A stretch of DNA of 7,023 nt from Gammaproteobacteria bacterium (GCA_013214885.1 JABSRS010000175.1:1-7023); one strand, 5' to 3'; shown: positions 1-6,992, numbered from the stretch's first letter. Notes: generated from the sequence alone by a model not told the origin. Numbers and translations are program-made.

Positions 1-1849
1 CACCCATATTAGGGCCGGTAATAATTAACATTTGTCGTTCGTTAGAAAGCTCTACCGGATTGGAAATAAACGGTGCTGACATAACATGCTCGACCACTGG
101 ATGGCGACTTTCTTTAAAACTGACACCGATACCATTGTGTAAAGTCGGGCAGTGATAGTTATTAGCCAGTGCCCGTTCTGCTAGATTAGTCAGGACATCA
201 ATTTGTGAAATGGCACTCGAGGTTAACTGTAAATAGGTTAGCTGAGATAATGCTTTTTCAATCGCCAGTGCCTTACTTTTACTTTGGAGCACTTTGTCTT
301 CATGCTCTTTAAGTTCAGCAACAATAAATCGCTCGTTATTTTTGAGCGTTTGACGACGAATATAGTGCGCAGGGGCATCAACAGCTTGTGCTTTGCTTAT
401 TTCAATAAAGAAACCATGAACCCGGTTGTAACCAACTTTTAACGAGCTTAAGCCGGTGCTTTCTCGTTCCCGTATTTCGAGCTGATTTAAATAATCGGTT
501 GCCCCTTGGCTAAGGTCGCGCCAGTGATCGAGTTCTTCGTTATAGCCTGGGGCAATAACACCACCATCGCGGATTAACGTCGGCGGCACTTCAACGACTG
601 CTTGAGTGAGTAGCTCAAACAGTTGCGGGTAACTTGCCAAATCCTGATCCAATTGATTCAGCCTAGCGCTGTCAGTATTTTCTGCCAATAACTGATGAAA
701 CTCAGGTAATAACCCCAAAGCATTGCGTAATTTAGAAAAATCGCGAGGCCGAGCAGAGCGTAAGGCAATGCGCGCGAGGATCCTTTCAATATCGCCAACT
801 AGTTTGAGTTGTTCTTGCAGCGGTTCAATATTTTGGGCTGTGATAAATGAACCTATGGCATTGAACCGTCCAGTAATTAATTGATGGTCACGCGATGGCT
901 GATGGATCCAGCGTTGCAATAATCTGCTGCCCATCGGAGTTGAAGTATGGTCGAGTACCGAAATTAAGGTATTATCAAACCCTCCTGCAATGTTTTGGGT
1001 TAACTCTAAATTGCGCCTAGTTGCAGCATCTAAAATAATGCAATTGTCTTGGCTGGTCAGTTTAATATTGTGAATATGCGGGAGCGCGACCAGTTGGGTG
1101 TCGTTGATATATTGCATTAAGCAGCCTGCTGCAATTAAGGCAATCTTTGCATTATCAACACCAAATCCAGTTAAATTATTGGTTTTAAATTGGCGATTAA
1201 GCAATTTAGTCGCTGTTGCTAAATCAAACTCCCATGGTGGGCAGGCTCGTAGCCCTTTGCGATTAGCAATTATTTGACTGTTGTCCCATTGCTCAGGGTG
1301 GAGCAGTTCAACTGGGCTAGTGCGATGGAGCTCAGACTCAAAAGCCTCACTCGAGTTTAATTCACAAATTAAAAACTCACCGCTGGCGATATCTAATGTT
1401 GCATAACCAAAAATGTTATCTTGTTGAAATACACAAGCTACTATATTTTCTTTGCGATCGTTTAGTAATGCCTCATCAGTAATAGTACCTGGGGTAATAA
1501 TTCTAACGACCTTGCGCTCAACTGGGCCTTTGCTGGTGGCTGGATCACCGATTTGTTCACAAATGGCGACAGATTCACCAAGATTTACCAGCTTGATTAA
1601 ATAATTATCAACAGCATGATATGGTACACCCGCCATTGGAATTGGCGAGCCGCTGGCCTTTCCTCGTGCGGTTAGAGAGATACCAAGGAGCCGTGATGCC
1701 TTCTTAGCATCGTCAAAAAACACTTCATAAAAGTCACCCATGCGGTAAAACAATAAAGTATCAAGATGTTGATGTTTTATGGTTAGGTATTGTTTCATCA
1801 TTGGGGTGTTGCTTGATAATGATGCTGACGGTAATGGTGTTTTTTGCAT
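1..1849 (-). CDS. mutS: DNA mismatch repair protein MutS (3' end cut by window edge)
   Basis: MutS is the ATP-dependent sensor of base mismatches and small loops; it recruits MutL in methyl-directed mismatch repair. Reading the minus strand from ATG at 1849-1847 gives 616 uninterrupted codons, with no frameshift seen. Residues 37-43 (MGDFYEV) contain the Phe-x-Glu mismatch-reading motif (F40, E42; E. coli F36, E38). Further on come the conserved stretches [34 protein letters not shown] (core) and GYNEELDEWR (clamp). The frame leaves the window in TGPNMG, the start of the Walker A loop, so the rest of the ATPase domain and the C-terminal region (about 240 residues by comparison with E. coli) lie outside. 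The start is uncertain: no good Shine-Dalgarno precedes this ATG, and Met17/Met18 just before the conserved KQYL are alternatives. The gene is divergent from recA. Identity is certain from full-length similarity. Confidence 0.97.
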   Translation of the reverse strand, partial: MQKTPLPSASLSSNTPMMKQYLTIKHQHLDTLLFYRMGDFYEVFFDDAKKASRLLGISLTARGKASGSPIPMAGVPYHAVDNYLIKLVNLGESVAICEQIGDPATSKGPVERKVVRIITPGTITDEALLNDRKENIVACVFQQDNIFGYATLDIASGEFLICELNSSEAFESELHRTSPVELLHPEQWDNSQIIANRKGLRACPPWEFDLATATKLLNRQFKTNNLTGFGVDNAKIALIAAGCLMQYINDTQLVALPHIHNIKLTSQDNCIILDAATRRNLELTQNIAGGFDNTLISVLDHTSTPMGSRLLQRWIHQPSRDHQLITGRFNAIGSFITAQNIEPLQEQLKLVGDIERILARIALRSARPRDFSKLRNALGLLPEFHQLLAENTDSARLNQLDQDLASYPQLFELLTQAVVEVPPTLIRDGGVIAPGYNEELDHWRDLSQGATDYLNQLEIRERESTGLSSLKVGYNRVHGFFIEISKAQAVDAPAHYIRRQTLKNNERFIVAELKEHEDKVLQSKSKALAIEKALSQLTYLQLTSSAISQIDVLTNLAERALANNYHCPTLHNGIGVSFKESRHPVVEHVMSAPFISNPVELSNERQMLIITGPNMG

Positions 1850-1989
1850 TTTTGATTCGCTTAAATTAAGTCCAATAAACTACTGTGCAAGGATACGTGA
1901 TCCAGCCCTCAAGCGAAAGATTAATTGTGCGCACAGTTAGTCTATATCGACGTTTCTAAGCTAGTGAGCAAAAAAAAACAATCTAACGC

Positions 1990-2017
1990 TTGATACTGTA
2001 TGATTGTACAGTATACT
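1990..2017 (+). promoter_or_regulatory. recA sigma70 promoter
   Basis: TTGATA (1990-1995) and TATACT (2012-2017) are separated by 16 bp. From memory, this is the same -35 hexamer and spacing as the E. coli recA promoter (TTGATA-16-TATAAT). Transcription should start near 2024, giving a leader of about 38 nt before the recA start. The A-tract at 1970-1978 may act as an UP element. Confidence 0.9.
1994..2013 (+). promoter_or_regulatory. LexA (SOS) operator of recA
   Basis: The 20-mer TACTGTATGATTGTACAGTA fits the gammaproteobacterial LexA consensus CTGT-N8-ACAG, with intact TACTGTA and TACAGTA half-sites. It fills the spacer and overlaps both promoter hexamers, so bound LexA should block RNA polymerase. 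RecA filaments trigger LexA self-cleavage, which makes recA self-inducing during the SOS response. Confidence 0.95.
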
Positions 2018-2061
2018 ACTGGTCATAAACTAATTAATCGAATTGTGAAACGGAGCCATTC

Positions 2062-3096
2062 ATGGACAGTAACAAGAGCAAGGCATTAGAAGCAGCATTA
2101 GGTCAGATTGAAAAACAATTTGGTAAAGGTTCAATTATGCGCTTAGGCGAAGCTAAGGCACTAGACATTGAGTCTGTTTCAACTGGTTCATTAGGATTAG
2201 ATATTGCTTTAGGCATAGGCGGCTTACCAATGGGTCGTGTTGTTGAGATATACGGTCCAGAATCTTCTGGTAAAACAACCTTAACATTACAAGTTATTGC
2301 TGAAGCACAAAAAACTGGTAAAGTTTGTGCTTTCGTCGATGCCGAACATGCCCTTGATCCAATTTACGCGCGTAAACTGGGTGTTAACATTAATGACTTA
2401 CTAGTTTCTCAACCAGATACTGGTGAACAGGCACTCGAAATTGTTGATATGTTAACTCGCTCTGGCGCTGTTGATGTTATCGTTATTGACTCGGTGGCTG
2501 CATTGACGCCACGAGCTGAAATTGAAGGTAACATGGGTGATTCACACATGGGCTTACAAGCTCGTTTAATGTCACAAGCATTGCGTAAATTAACCGGTAA
2601 TATTAAGCGTTCAAATACCCTAGTTATCTTCATTAATCAAATTCGAATGAAGATTGGTGTGATGTTTGGTAACCCAGAGACCACTACTGGTGGTAATGCG
2701 CTTAAGTTCTATGCCTCTGTACGTTTGGATATTCGCCGCATTGGTGCCGTTAAAAGTGGTGATGAGATTGTTGGCAACGAAACTCGAGTTAAAGTGGTCA
2801 AAAACAAAGTATCACCACCTTTTAAACAAGCAGAATTCCAAATCTTATATGGTGAAGGTACCTCTAAGTATGGTGAGCTAATCGACTGGGGTGTTAAAGA
2901 AAAATTAGTTGAGAAAGCGGGTGCTTGGTATAGCTACAAAGGCAGTAAAATTGGTCAGGGTAAAGCCAATAGTATTAAATACTTAAAAGAAAACCCAGAG
3001 ATTTCAAATGAAATTGAAGCGCTGTTACGAGAAGCGCTATTGATTAAGCCTACTGATAAGCCTGATCCAATTGAACCTGAAAGCGAAGACGAATAA
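2062..3096 (+). CDS. recA: Recombinase RecA
   Basis: RecA polymerises on single-stranded DNA in the cytoplasm, performs ATP-dependent homologous pairing and strand exchange, and acts as co-protease for LexA. The 344-residue product has the usual length and resembles E. coli RecA throughout. The N-terminal polymerisation segment (about residues 8-30) includes [16 protein letters not shown]. Walker A is GPESSGKT (65-72), with the catalytic glutamate E95 in DAEHALD. DNA-binding loop L1 lies near GDSHMG (159-164). Loop L2 is at about 194-211, with F202, E206 and the TTTGG run. An acidic tail ([10 protein letters not shown]) ends the protein. The start is supported by GGAG at 2052-2055, six bases before ATG. 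Expression is from the LexA-controlled promoter just upstream. Unusually, no intact recX follows; see the relic at 3212-3304. Confidence 0.99.
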   Translation: MDSNKSKALEAALGQIEKQFGKGSIMRLGEAKALDIESVSTGSLGLDIALGIGGLPMGRVVEIYGPESSGKTTLTLQVIAEAQKTGKVCAFVDAEHALDPIYARKLGVNINDLLVSQPDTGEQALEIVDMLTRSGAVDVIVIDSVAALTPRAEIEGNMGDSHMGLQARLMSQALRKLTGNIKRSNTLVIFINQIRMKIGVMFGNPETTTGGNALKFYASVRLDIRRIGAVKSGDEIVGNETRVKVVKNKVSPPFKQAEFQILYGEGTSKYGELIDWGVKEKLVEKAGAWYSYKGSKIGQGKANSIKYLKENPEISNEIEALLREALLIKPTDKPDPIEPESEDE

Positions 3097-3103
3097 TCAC
3101 GAA

Positions 3104-3170
3104 TAATTCGTTTCAAGTTGTCGAGGTAGTAGCCAACAGGTTGCTACCTCGACGCGAACACTTCGAATTA
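3104..3170 (+). repeat. Compound inverted repeat after recA (possible terminator)
   Basis: The inner arms GTCGAGGTAG (3120-3129) and CTACCTCGAC (3144-3153) are perfectly complementary over 10 bp around a 14-nt loop. Outer arms TAATTCG (3104-3110) and CGAATTA (3164-3170) are complementary over 7 bp and are separated from the inner stem by 9 nt on one side and 10 nt on the other. The position, a few bases after the recA stop, suits a recA terminator. However, no T-run follows the hairpin, so intrinsic termination is uncertain. It could instead be an mRNA-stabilising structure or a small palindromic repeat element. Confidence 0.6.
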
Positions 3171-3211
3171 AAACCCCAAATCCCAAAGAATCAGTGCACC
3201 CCTTATCAACT

Positions 3212-3304
3212 AGACCCAACGTCGTAAAAGCAGCCGTTTTTTTGCAACGTCAAGGTTTCTCCAATCAACAAATTAGCGATGCTTTTGAATACTTATTAGG
3301 TTAA
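3212..3304 (+). pseudogene. recX: Probable recX relic (C-terminal fragment only)
   Basis: The frame ending at TAA 3302-3304 encodes a tail containing KAAVFLQRQGFSNQQI followed by SDAFEYLLG. This resembles the RecX C-terminus, which typically has a K-x-(R)FLxxRGF motif followed by a helix (E. coli: QRFLLYRGYLMEDIQEIW). RecX inhibits RecA filament growth, and its gene normally follows recA exactly here. Upstream of about 3212 the frame no longer resembles RecX. It is open only back to 3107 and has no ATG; GTG at 3194 is a poor start with no ribosome site. RecX is about 150 residues or more, so most of the gene appears deleted. The call rests on the motif and synteny together. A chance match or a new short peptide is less likely but not excluded. 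Confidence 0.65.
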
Positions 3305-3344
3305 TTAGTCTAAATAAGTAAATTTAGTGCGAATTATGTCAGGT

Positions 3345-3363
3345 AGTGCTAGCCCATAGCACT
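3345..3363. repeat. Inverted repeat upstream of alaS, candidate operator
   Basis: AGTGCTA (3345-3351) and TAGCACT (3357-3363) form a perfect 7-bp inverted repeat around GCCCA. No T-run follows, so it is not an ordinary terminator. It covers the -35 region of the candidate alaS promoter. E. coli AlaRS is known to repress its own gene by binding a palindrome at the alaS promoter. An equivalent role here is inferred from position only. Confidence 0.4.
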
Positions 3364-3436
3364 TAGCAAAGCTTATAATGTCCAATATTTTTTATGCTAA
3401 TTATGTAATTTTAATTAGCCAGATATCACGATATTT

Positions 3437-3440
3437 AGGA
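3437..3440 (+). promoter_or_regulatory. alaS ribosome binding site (decides start)
   Basis: AGGA lies 8 nt before ATG 3449 but 14 nt before the alternative ATG at 3455. The first ATG is therefore preferred. It also makes the N-terminus (MHMTTAEIR) align without gaps with E. coli AlaS (MSKSTAEIR). Confidence 0.75.
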
Positions 3441-3448
3441 TAAGCCGC

Positions 3449-6049
3449 ATGCATATGACGACTGCTGAAATCAGAACAGCCTTTTTAGAATATTATCAAA
3501 ACCAGCAACACAAAATTGTTGAAAGTAGTTCACTGGTTCCTGGTAACGATGCAACGTTATTGTTCACCAATGCGGGCATGGTGCCATTTAAAGATGTATT
3601 TATTGGCACCGATAAACGTGCCTATAATCGCGCAACATCGTCACAACGTTGTGTGCGCGCCGGTGGCAAACATAACGATCTTGAAAATGTTGGCTACACT
3701 GCACGTCACCATACGTTTTTTGAAATGCTGGGTAACTTTAGCTTTGGCGATTACTTTAAGCGCGAAGCAATTCAATTTGCATGGAAGTTCTTAACCGAAG
3801 TATTGCAATTGCCAAAAGAAAAGCTTTGGGTAACGGTCTTTAATGAAGATCGCGAAGCGGAAGATATTTGGCTTAACGAAATTGGTGTTAATCCAGATTG
3901 TTTATCGCGCATTGGCGCTAAAGATAATTTTTGGTCAATGGGTGATACGGGACCCTGTGGTCCTTGTACTGAAATATTTTTCGATCACGGTGAAGATATC
4001 CCAGGTGGTCCTCCTGGAACACCAGAAGAAGATGGTGATCGTTATATCGAAATCTGGAACTTAGTATTTATGCAGTTTAACCGTCAAGCCGACGGCACAA
4101 TGGAAGACTTACCACAGCCATCTGTTGATACGGGCATGGGACTTGAACGTATTGCTGCCATTATGCAAGGGGTTCACAGTAACTACGAAATCGATATCTT
4201 TAAAAACTTAATTGCAGCAGCAGCCAAAATAATTGGTACCGATGACTTAACGAGTAAGTCGCTACGAGTTATTGCCGATCATATCCGTGCTTGTTCATTC
4301 TTAATTAGTGATGGCGTGATGCCTTCAAATGAAGGGCGTGGTTATGTACTTCGTCGCATCATCCGACGCGCTGTACGTCATGGTAATAGTCTTGGTGCCA
4401 AGGGATTGTTCTTCTATCAGCTGTTAGATGAATTGATCAATCAAATGGGCACTGCTTATCCAGAGCTTGAAAAGAACAAAGCAATCATTGTTAAGATGCT
4501 AAAAGCAGAAGAAGAGCAGTTTGCACGAACTCTTGATCGCGGCTTGTTAATCTTAGATGAAGCGCTTAAAGACATTGATGGCAAAGTTATTAATGGTGAA
4601 TTGGTATTTAAGCTTTATGATACATATGGCTTTCCAGCAGATTTAACCGCTGATATTGGTCGCGAGCGCGGCTATGAAATTGATCAAGCTGGCTTTGAAG
4701 CAGCGATGGCAGCCCAGCGTTTACGAGCGCAAAAAGCCAGTAATTTTGGTATTGATTATAATAAGCAGCTAAAGATTGATGGCGAAACCAAATTTGTTGG
4801 TTATGAGCACCAAGAAAACACATCGATAATCAAAGATATTATCGTTGAAGGTGTTAGTGCCCAGACAGTAGCACTGGACAAGAGTGCACTAGTTATTTTG
4901 GAGCAGTCTGCTTTTTATGCTGAATCTGGCGGCCAGTCAGGTGACACCGGTACTATTACTACCGCTCACGGTACTTTTAAAGTGACAGACACCACCAAAG
5001 TTGGCAAGGTGTTCGCTCATCGTGGTGTGATGATTGCTGGTGATTTATCCATAGGCGAAAGCGCAACGGCGACTATTGATACAGAGCGTCGTAACAATAT
5101 TGGGTTAAATCACTCGGTGACACATATTTTGCATGCGGTGTTACGTCAGGAACTAGGCGACCACGTTACCCAAAAAGGCTCATTGGTTGAAGCAGAAAAA
5201 CTAAGATTTGATTTTTCTCACTTTGAAGGGGTAACAACGGCACAATTAATCAAAGTAGAACAGCTGGTAAACGCGCATATCCGTTTAAATGTCCCTGTGG
5301 TTACTAAGGTGACAGACATTGAAGCGGCCAAAGAAGCGGGTGCGATGGCTTTGTTTGGTGAAAAGTATGATGACGAAGTACGCGTCGTATCAATGGGTGA
5401 GCTATCGGTTGAGCTTTGTGGTGGTACTCATGTCACTAACACGGGTGATATTGGCTTATTTAAAATTGTTTCGGAAGCTGGTATTGCAGCAGGGGTTCGT
5501 CGCATCGAGGCGATAACTGGCTCATATGCGCTAGAACATATTCAAGCACTTGAAACTAAGTTAGCGACGGCTGCAGCGGTGTTAAAATCAGAACCCGCTA
5601 CCGTGGTTGAGAAAACTCAAGCATTAGTCGATAAGGCACGTGCTTTAGAGAAAGAGCTAAACGAATTAAAAGCTCAGCTTGCTAGTCAAAAGGGCGCAAG
5701 CTTGCTTGATAGTGTTCAAGAGATTAGCGGTGTTAAAGTACTAGTCGCGCAGCTAGATGGCGTTGATAGTAAAACTCTGCGTGGCTCGGTCGATGAGCTA
5801 AAGAATAAGTTAGGTAGTGGTATCGTGATGCTTGCTGTCGCTGATGGCGGGAAAATCAGTCTAATTGCTGGTGTGACCAAAGACTTAATTGGCAAGGTCA
5901 AGGCCGGAGAGCTGGTTAACATGGTTGCTCAGCAAGTTGGCGGTAAAGGTGGTGGCCGTCCTGACATGGCAATGGCTGGTGGTTCTGACGTTGCTGCACT
6001 ATCAGCTGCGTTAGATAGTGTTAGCCCATGGTTAACATCAAAGCTTTGA
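3449..6049 (+). CDS. alaS: Alanine--tRNA ligase AlaS
   Basis: AlaS is a class II synthetase that activates alanine with ATP, charges tRNA-Ala by recognising the G3-U70 acceptor pair, and hydrolyses mischarged Ser/Gly-tRNA-Ala. The 866-residue product is close to the 876 of E. coli. The catalytic domain shows [38 protein letters not shown] and [15 protein letters not shown]. Motif 3 follows as [13 protein letters not shown], with D227 matching the alanine-binding Asp235 of E. coli. The editing domain has its zinc ligands in HSVTH (H555, H559) and CGGTH (C657, H661). A predicted coiled coil (about 695-750) leads to the C-Ala domain with the glycine-rich [10 protein letters not shown] (831-840). 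A short insert present in E. coli near residue 170 is missing, which accounts for part of the length difference. All key residues are present, so it should be functional. It is followed by a strong terminator. Confidence 0.99.
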   Translation: MHMTTAEIRTAFLEYYQNQQHKIVESSSLVPGNDATLLFTNAGMVPFKDVFIGTDKRAYNRATSSQRCVRAGGKHNDLENVGYTARHHTFFEMLGNFSFGDYFKREAIQFAWKFLTEVLQLPKEKLWVTVFNEDREAEDIWLNEIGVNPDCLSRIGAKDNFWSMGDTGPCGPCTEIFFDHGEDIPGGPPGTPEEDGDRYIEIWNLVFMQFNRQADGTMEDLPQPSVDTGMGLERIAAIMQGVHSNYEIDIFKNLIAAAAKIIGTDDLTSKSLRVIADHIRACSFLISDGVMPSNEGRGYVLRRIIRRAVRHGNSLGAKGLFFYQLLDELINQMGTAYPELEKNKAIIVKMLKAEEEQFARTLDRGLLILDEALKDIDGKVINGELVFKLYDTYGFPADLTADIGRERGYEIDQAGFEAAMAAQRLRAQKASNFGIDYNKQLKIDGETKFVGYEHQENTSIIKDIIVEGVSAQTVALDKSALVILEQSAFYAESGGQSGDTGTITTAHGTFKVTDTTKVGKVFAHRGVMIAGDLSIGESATATIDTERRNNIGLNHSVTHILHAVLRQELGDHVTQKGSLVEAEKLRFDFSHFEGVTTAQLIKVEQLVNAHIRLNVPVVTKVTDIEAAKEAGAMALFGEKYDDEVRVVSMGELSVELCGGTHVTNTGDIGLFKIVSEAGIAAGVRRIEAITGSYALEHIQALETKLATAAAVLKSEPATVVEKTQALVDKARALEKELNELKAQLASQKGASLLDSVQEISGVKVLVAQLDGVDSKTLRGSVDELKNKLGSGIVMLAVADGGKISLIAGVTKDLIGKVKAGELVNMVAQQVGGKGGGRPDMAMAGGSDVAALSAALDSVSPWLTSKL

Positions 6050-6069
6050 TTTGTTGCTAATTAAATAGC

Positions 6070-6098
6070 AGCCTCGCTCAATTGAGCGGGGCTTTTTT
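6070..6098 (+). terminator. Intrinsic terminator of alaS
   Basis: AGCCTCGCTC (6070-6079) pairs with GAGCGGGGCT (6084-6093) over 10 bp, with one G-U wobble and an AATT loop. Six T (6093-6098) follow. It lies 20 bp after the alaS stop and separates alaS from csrA transcription. Confidence 0.93.
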
Positions 6099-6176
6099 AT
6101 GAAGGTACTGAGCTTGTACCGTTATAAATTGCCTATTTTACTAGCGATAATGTTAAATAGTTCAAGATATACATAA

Positions 6177-6204
6177 TTGATATCAAAATAAAGCATAAAA
6201 TAAT
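6177..6204 (+). promoter_or_regulatory. Candidate csrA promoter (upstream)
   Basis: TTGATA (6177-6182) and AATAAT (6199-6204) are spaced by 16 bp, downstream of the alaS terminator and about 100 bp before csrA. The match is reasonable, but the region is so AT-rich that chance hexamers are likely. A perfect TATAAT at 6226-6231 without a -35 is a second candidate. E. coli csrA is known to have several promoters. Confidence 0.4.
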
Positions 6205-6237
6205 CCCAAAGGCAGATTATAGATATATAATAAAGTA

Positions 6238-6259
6238 ATCGGATATGTTTTAATCCGAT
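6238..6259 (+). promoter_or_regulatory. Stem-loop in the csrA leader
   Basis: ATCGGAT (6238-6244) and ATCCGAT (6253-6259) are perfectly complementary over 7 bp around an 8-nt loop (ATGTTTTA). The 5' arm contains a GGA. Further GGA triplets lie at 6282-6284 and 6297-6299, the last inside the ribosome site. CsrA binds GGA motifs and represses its own translation in E. coli, so this leader may be autoregulatory. That role is inferred. Confidence 0.45.
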
Positions 6260-6295
6260 ACTTATAAACCCGGGGTCAATCGGAAATTTAGTTAC

Positions 6296-6300
6296 AGGAG
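6296..6300 (+). promoter_or_regulatory. csrA ribosome binding site overlapping a GGA motif
   Basis: AGGAG lies 6 nt before the csrA ATG. The surrounding TTACAGGAGT resembles the CsrA recognition element (ACA followed by GGA). CsrA bound here would compete directly with the ribosome. The ribosome site itself is clear; the CsrA site is inferred. Confidence 0.7.
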
Positions 6301-6306
6301 TACTAT

Positions 6307-6501
6307 ATGTTAATCTTAACTCGCCGTGTCGGTGAAACTCTAATGGTTGGTGATGAAGTTACTGTTACCGTCTTAGGCGTAAAAGGCAATCAAGTTCGCA
6401 TCGGTGTTAACGCACCAAAAGAAGTCGCAGTTCATCGTGAAGAGATTTACATGCGTATTCAACAAGAAAAAGCATCTGAAAACGACAGTGGTAACGTTTA
6501 A
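6307..6501 (+). CDS. csrA: Carbon storage regulator CsrA (RsmA)
   Basis: CsrA is a small dimeric RNA-binding protein that blocks or stabilises target mRNAs at GGA motifs. It controls carbon storage, motility and biofilm genes and is titrated by CsrB-type small RNAs. The 64-residue product nearly matches E. coli CsrA (61 residues) through residue 50. It starts [20 protein letters not shown], continues [17 protein letters not shown], and carries the RNA-contacting R44 in VHREEIY. Only the polar C-terminal tail (after about residue 55) diverges, as is usual. AGGAG six bases upstream fixes the start. In many relatives an aspartokinase gene sits between alaS and csrA; here there is none. It has its own terminator and leader, so it is probably transcribed alone. 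Confidence 0.98.
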   Translation: MLILTRRVGETLMVGDEVTVTVLGVKGNQVRIGVNAPKEVAVHREEIYMRIQQEKASENDSGNV

Positions 6502-6531
6502 CGTTAATGTTTAGTGGCAGCATTTCTTAAT

Positions 6532-6557
6532 AAAAGCACTTTATAGTGCTTTTTTTT
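6532..6557 (+). terminator. Intrinsic terminator of csrA
   Basis: AAAAGCACT (6532-6540) pairs perfectly over 9 bp with AGTGCTTTT (6545-6553) around a TTAT loop. A run of eight T (6550-6557) overlaps and extends the 3' arm. It lies 30 bp after the csrA stop. Confidence 0.93.
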
Positions 6558-6724
6558 GGTCTCGACTTTAGTTATTACATTGCATTATTAGCATTATCTA
6601 TTTAAACCAGAAATTAATTTTTTAGCATTGGTATGATTTTTGCCCTCAAATCATCGTTTTAAGCTAATAAAATGCACTATCTGTATAAAAACGCTTCAAC
6701 TAGAAAAAACCTTGATTAAATTGT

Positions 6725-6752
6725 TTGACTTATTTTTACGATCCCTTATTAT
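6725..6752 (+). promoter_or_regulatory. tRNA operon promoter with GC-rich discriminator
   Basis: TTGACT (6725-6730) and TATTAT (6747-6752) are 16 bp apart, with each hexamer one mismatch from consensus. CGCCGC follows the -10 directly; such a GC-rich discriminator is typical of stable-RNA promoters under stringent (ppGpp/DksA) control. The sequence upstream is A/T-rich and could hold an UP element. The rest of the gap between the csrA terminator and this promoter (6558-6724) contains no gene. Confidence 0.8.
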
Positions 6753-6763
6753 ACGCCGCATAC

Positions 6764-6855
6764 GGAGAGGTGGCCGAGTGGCCGAAGGCGCTCCCCTGCT
6801 AAGGGAGTATGGGCTTTAAATCCCATCGAGGGTTCGAATCCCTCCTTCTCCGCCA
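6764..6855 (+). tRNA. serV: tRNA-Ser (anticodon GCU)
   Basis: This 92-nt class II tRNA decodes AGC and AGU. The acceptor stem GGAGAGG pairs with CTTCTCC (6845-6851), with one G-U pair. The anticodon stem is CTCCC/GGGAG with loop CTGCTAA; GCT is at 6798-6800. A long variable arm (TGGG...CCCA) is the serine signature. The T arm is GAGGG-TTCGAAT-CCCTC. The discriminator G and CCA (6852-6855) are encoded. It closely resembles E. coli serV, which also follows csrA, so the symbol is used by analogy. Confidence 0.98.
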
Positions 6856-6877
6856 TTTCTTACTTGCAAATAAAGTT

Positions 6878-6954
6878 GCGGATGTAGCTCAGCTGGATAG
6901 AGTACCTGGCTACGAACCAGGCGGTCGGAGGTTCGACTCCTTCCATGCGCGCCA
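6878..6954 (+). tRNA. tRNA-Arg (anticodon ACG), acceptor stem mismatch
   Basis: This 77-nt tRNA reads CGN codons after A34 is converted to inosine. The D arm (GCTC...GAGT) is normal. The anticodon stem is CCTGG/CCAGG with ACG at 6912-6914. The T arm is GGAGG-TTCGACT-CCTTC with one G-U pair. A discriminator G and CCA are encoded at 6951-6954. It lies 22 nt after tRNA-Ser and probably shares its transcript, as in the E. coli serV-argVYZQ cluster. Oddity: the acceptor arms GCGGATG (6878-6884) and CATGCGC (6944-6950) pair except for a G-G opposition at the fourth pair (6881/6947). It may be a slightly degenerate copy or contain a base error. Confidence 0.92.
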
Positions 6955-6992
6955 TAATTTATTTTACTAAATTCCCTAGATTTAAAAACCCC

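Larger units (their letters stand above)
1850..2061. promoter_or_regulatory. mutS-recA divergent intergenic region
   Basis: This 212-bp spacer separates the two divergent start codons and contains no gene. The recA-proximal half holds the SOS promoter described separately. A run of nine A (1970-1978) lies about 45-55 bp upstream of the expected recA start of transcription, where an UP element would sit. On the mutS side no convincing sigma70 promoter could be picked. The best minus-strand candidate, TTGCTC with a TATAGA-like -10 and 19-bp spacing, is weak. Confidence 0.6.
3305..3448 (+). promoter_or_regulatory. alaS upstream region with candidate promoter
   Basis: This very AT-rich stretch contains a perfect -10 hexamer TATAAT at 3374-3379 but no recognisable -35 at 16-18 bp spacing. 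If used, transcription would start near 3386 and give a leader of about 60 nt. An inverted repeat lies immediately upstream (3345-3363) and is listed separately. No coding sequence was seen. Confidence 0.4.

Noticed and set aside
1926..1935. TGTGCGCACA palindrome in the mutS-recA spacer
   Set aside because: A 10-bp palindrome without extended symmetry, and no known operator matches it; probably chance.
2409..2633. Minus-strand open frame of 74 codons within recA
   Set aside because: It lies fully inside a strongly conserved gene, has no recognisable product and no ribosome site; it mirrors recA codon structure.
2666..2881. Plus-strand frame of 71 codons inside recA in another phase
   Set aside because: Fully overlapped by recA; composition and lack of similarity mark it as a shadow.
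3516..4064. Two out-of-phase plus-strand frames within alaS (3516-3794 and 3843-4064)
   Set aside because: Both are contained in the catalytic domain of AlaS and have no plausible product.
4608..5922. Minus-strand frames at 4608-4823 and 5716-5922 and an out-of-phase plus-strand frame at 5319-5516, all inside alaS
   Set aside because: Contained in conserved alaS sequence, with no initiation signals or family resemblance.
6104..6120. GGTAC-N7-GTACC inverted repeat after the alaS terminator
   Set aside because: Only 5-bp arms with no T-run and no clear promoter context; too weak to call a site.
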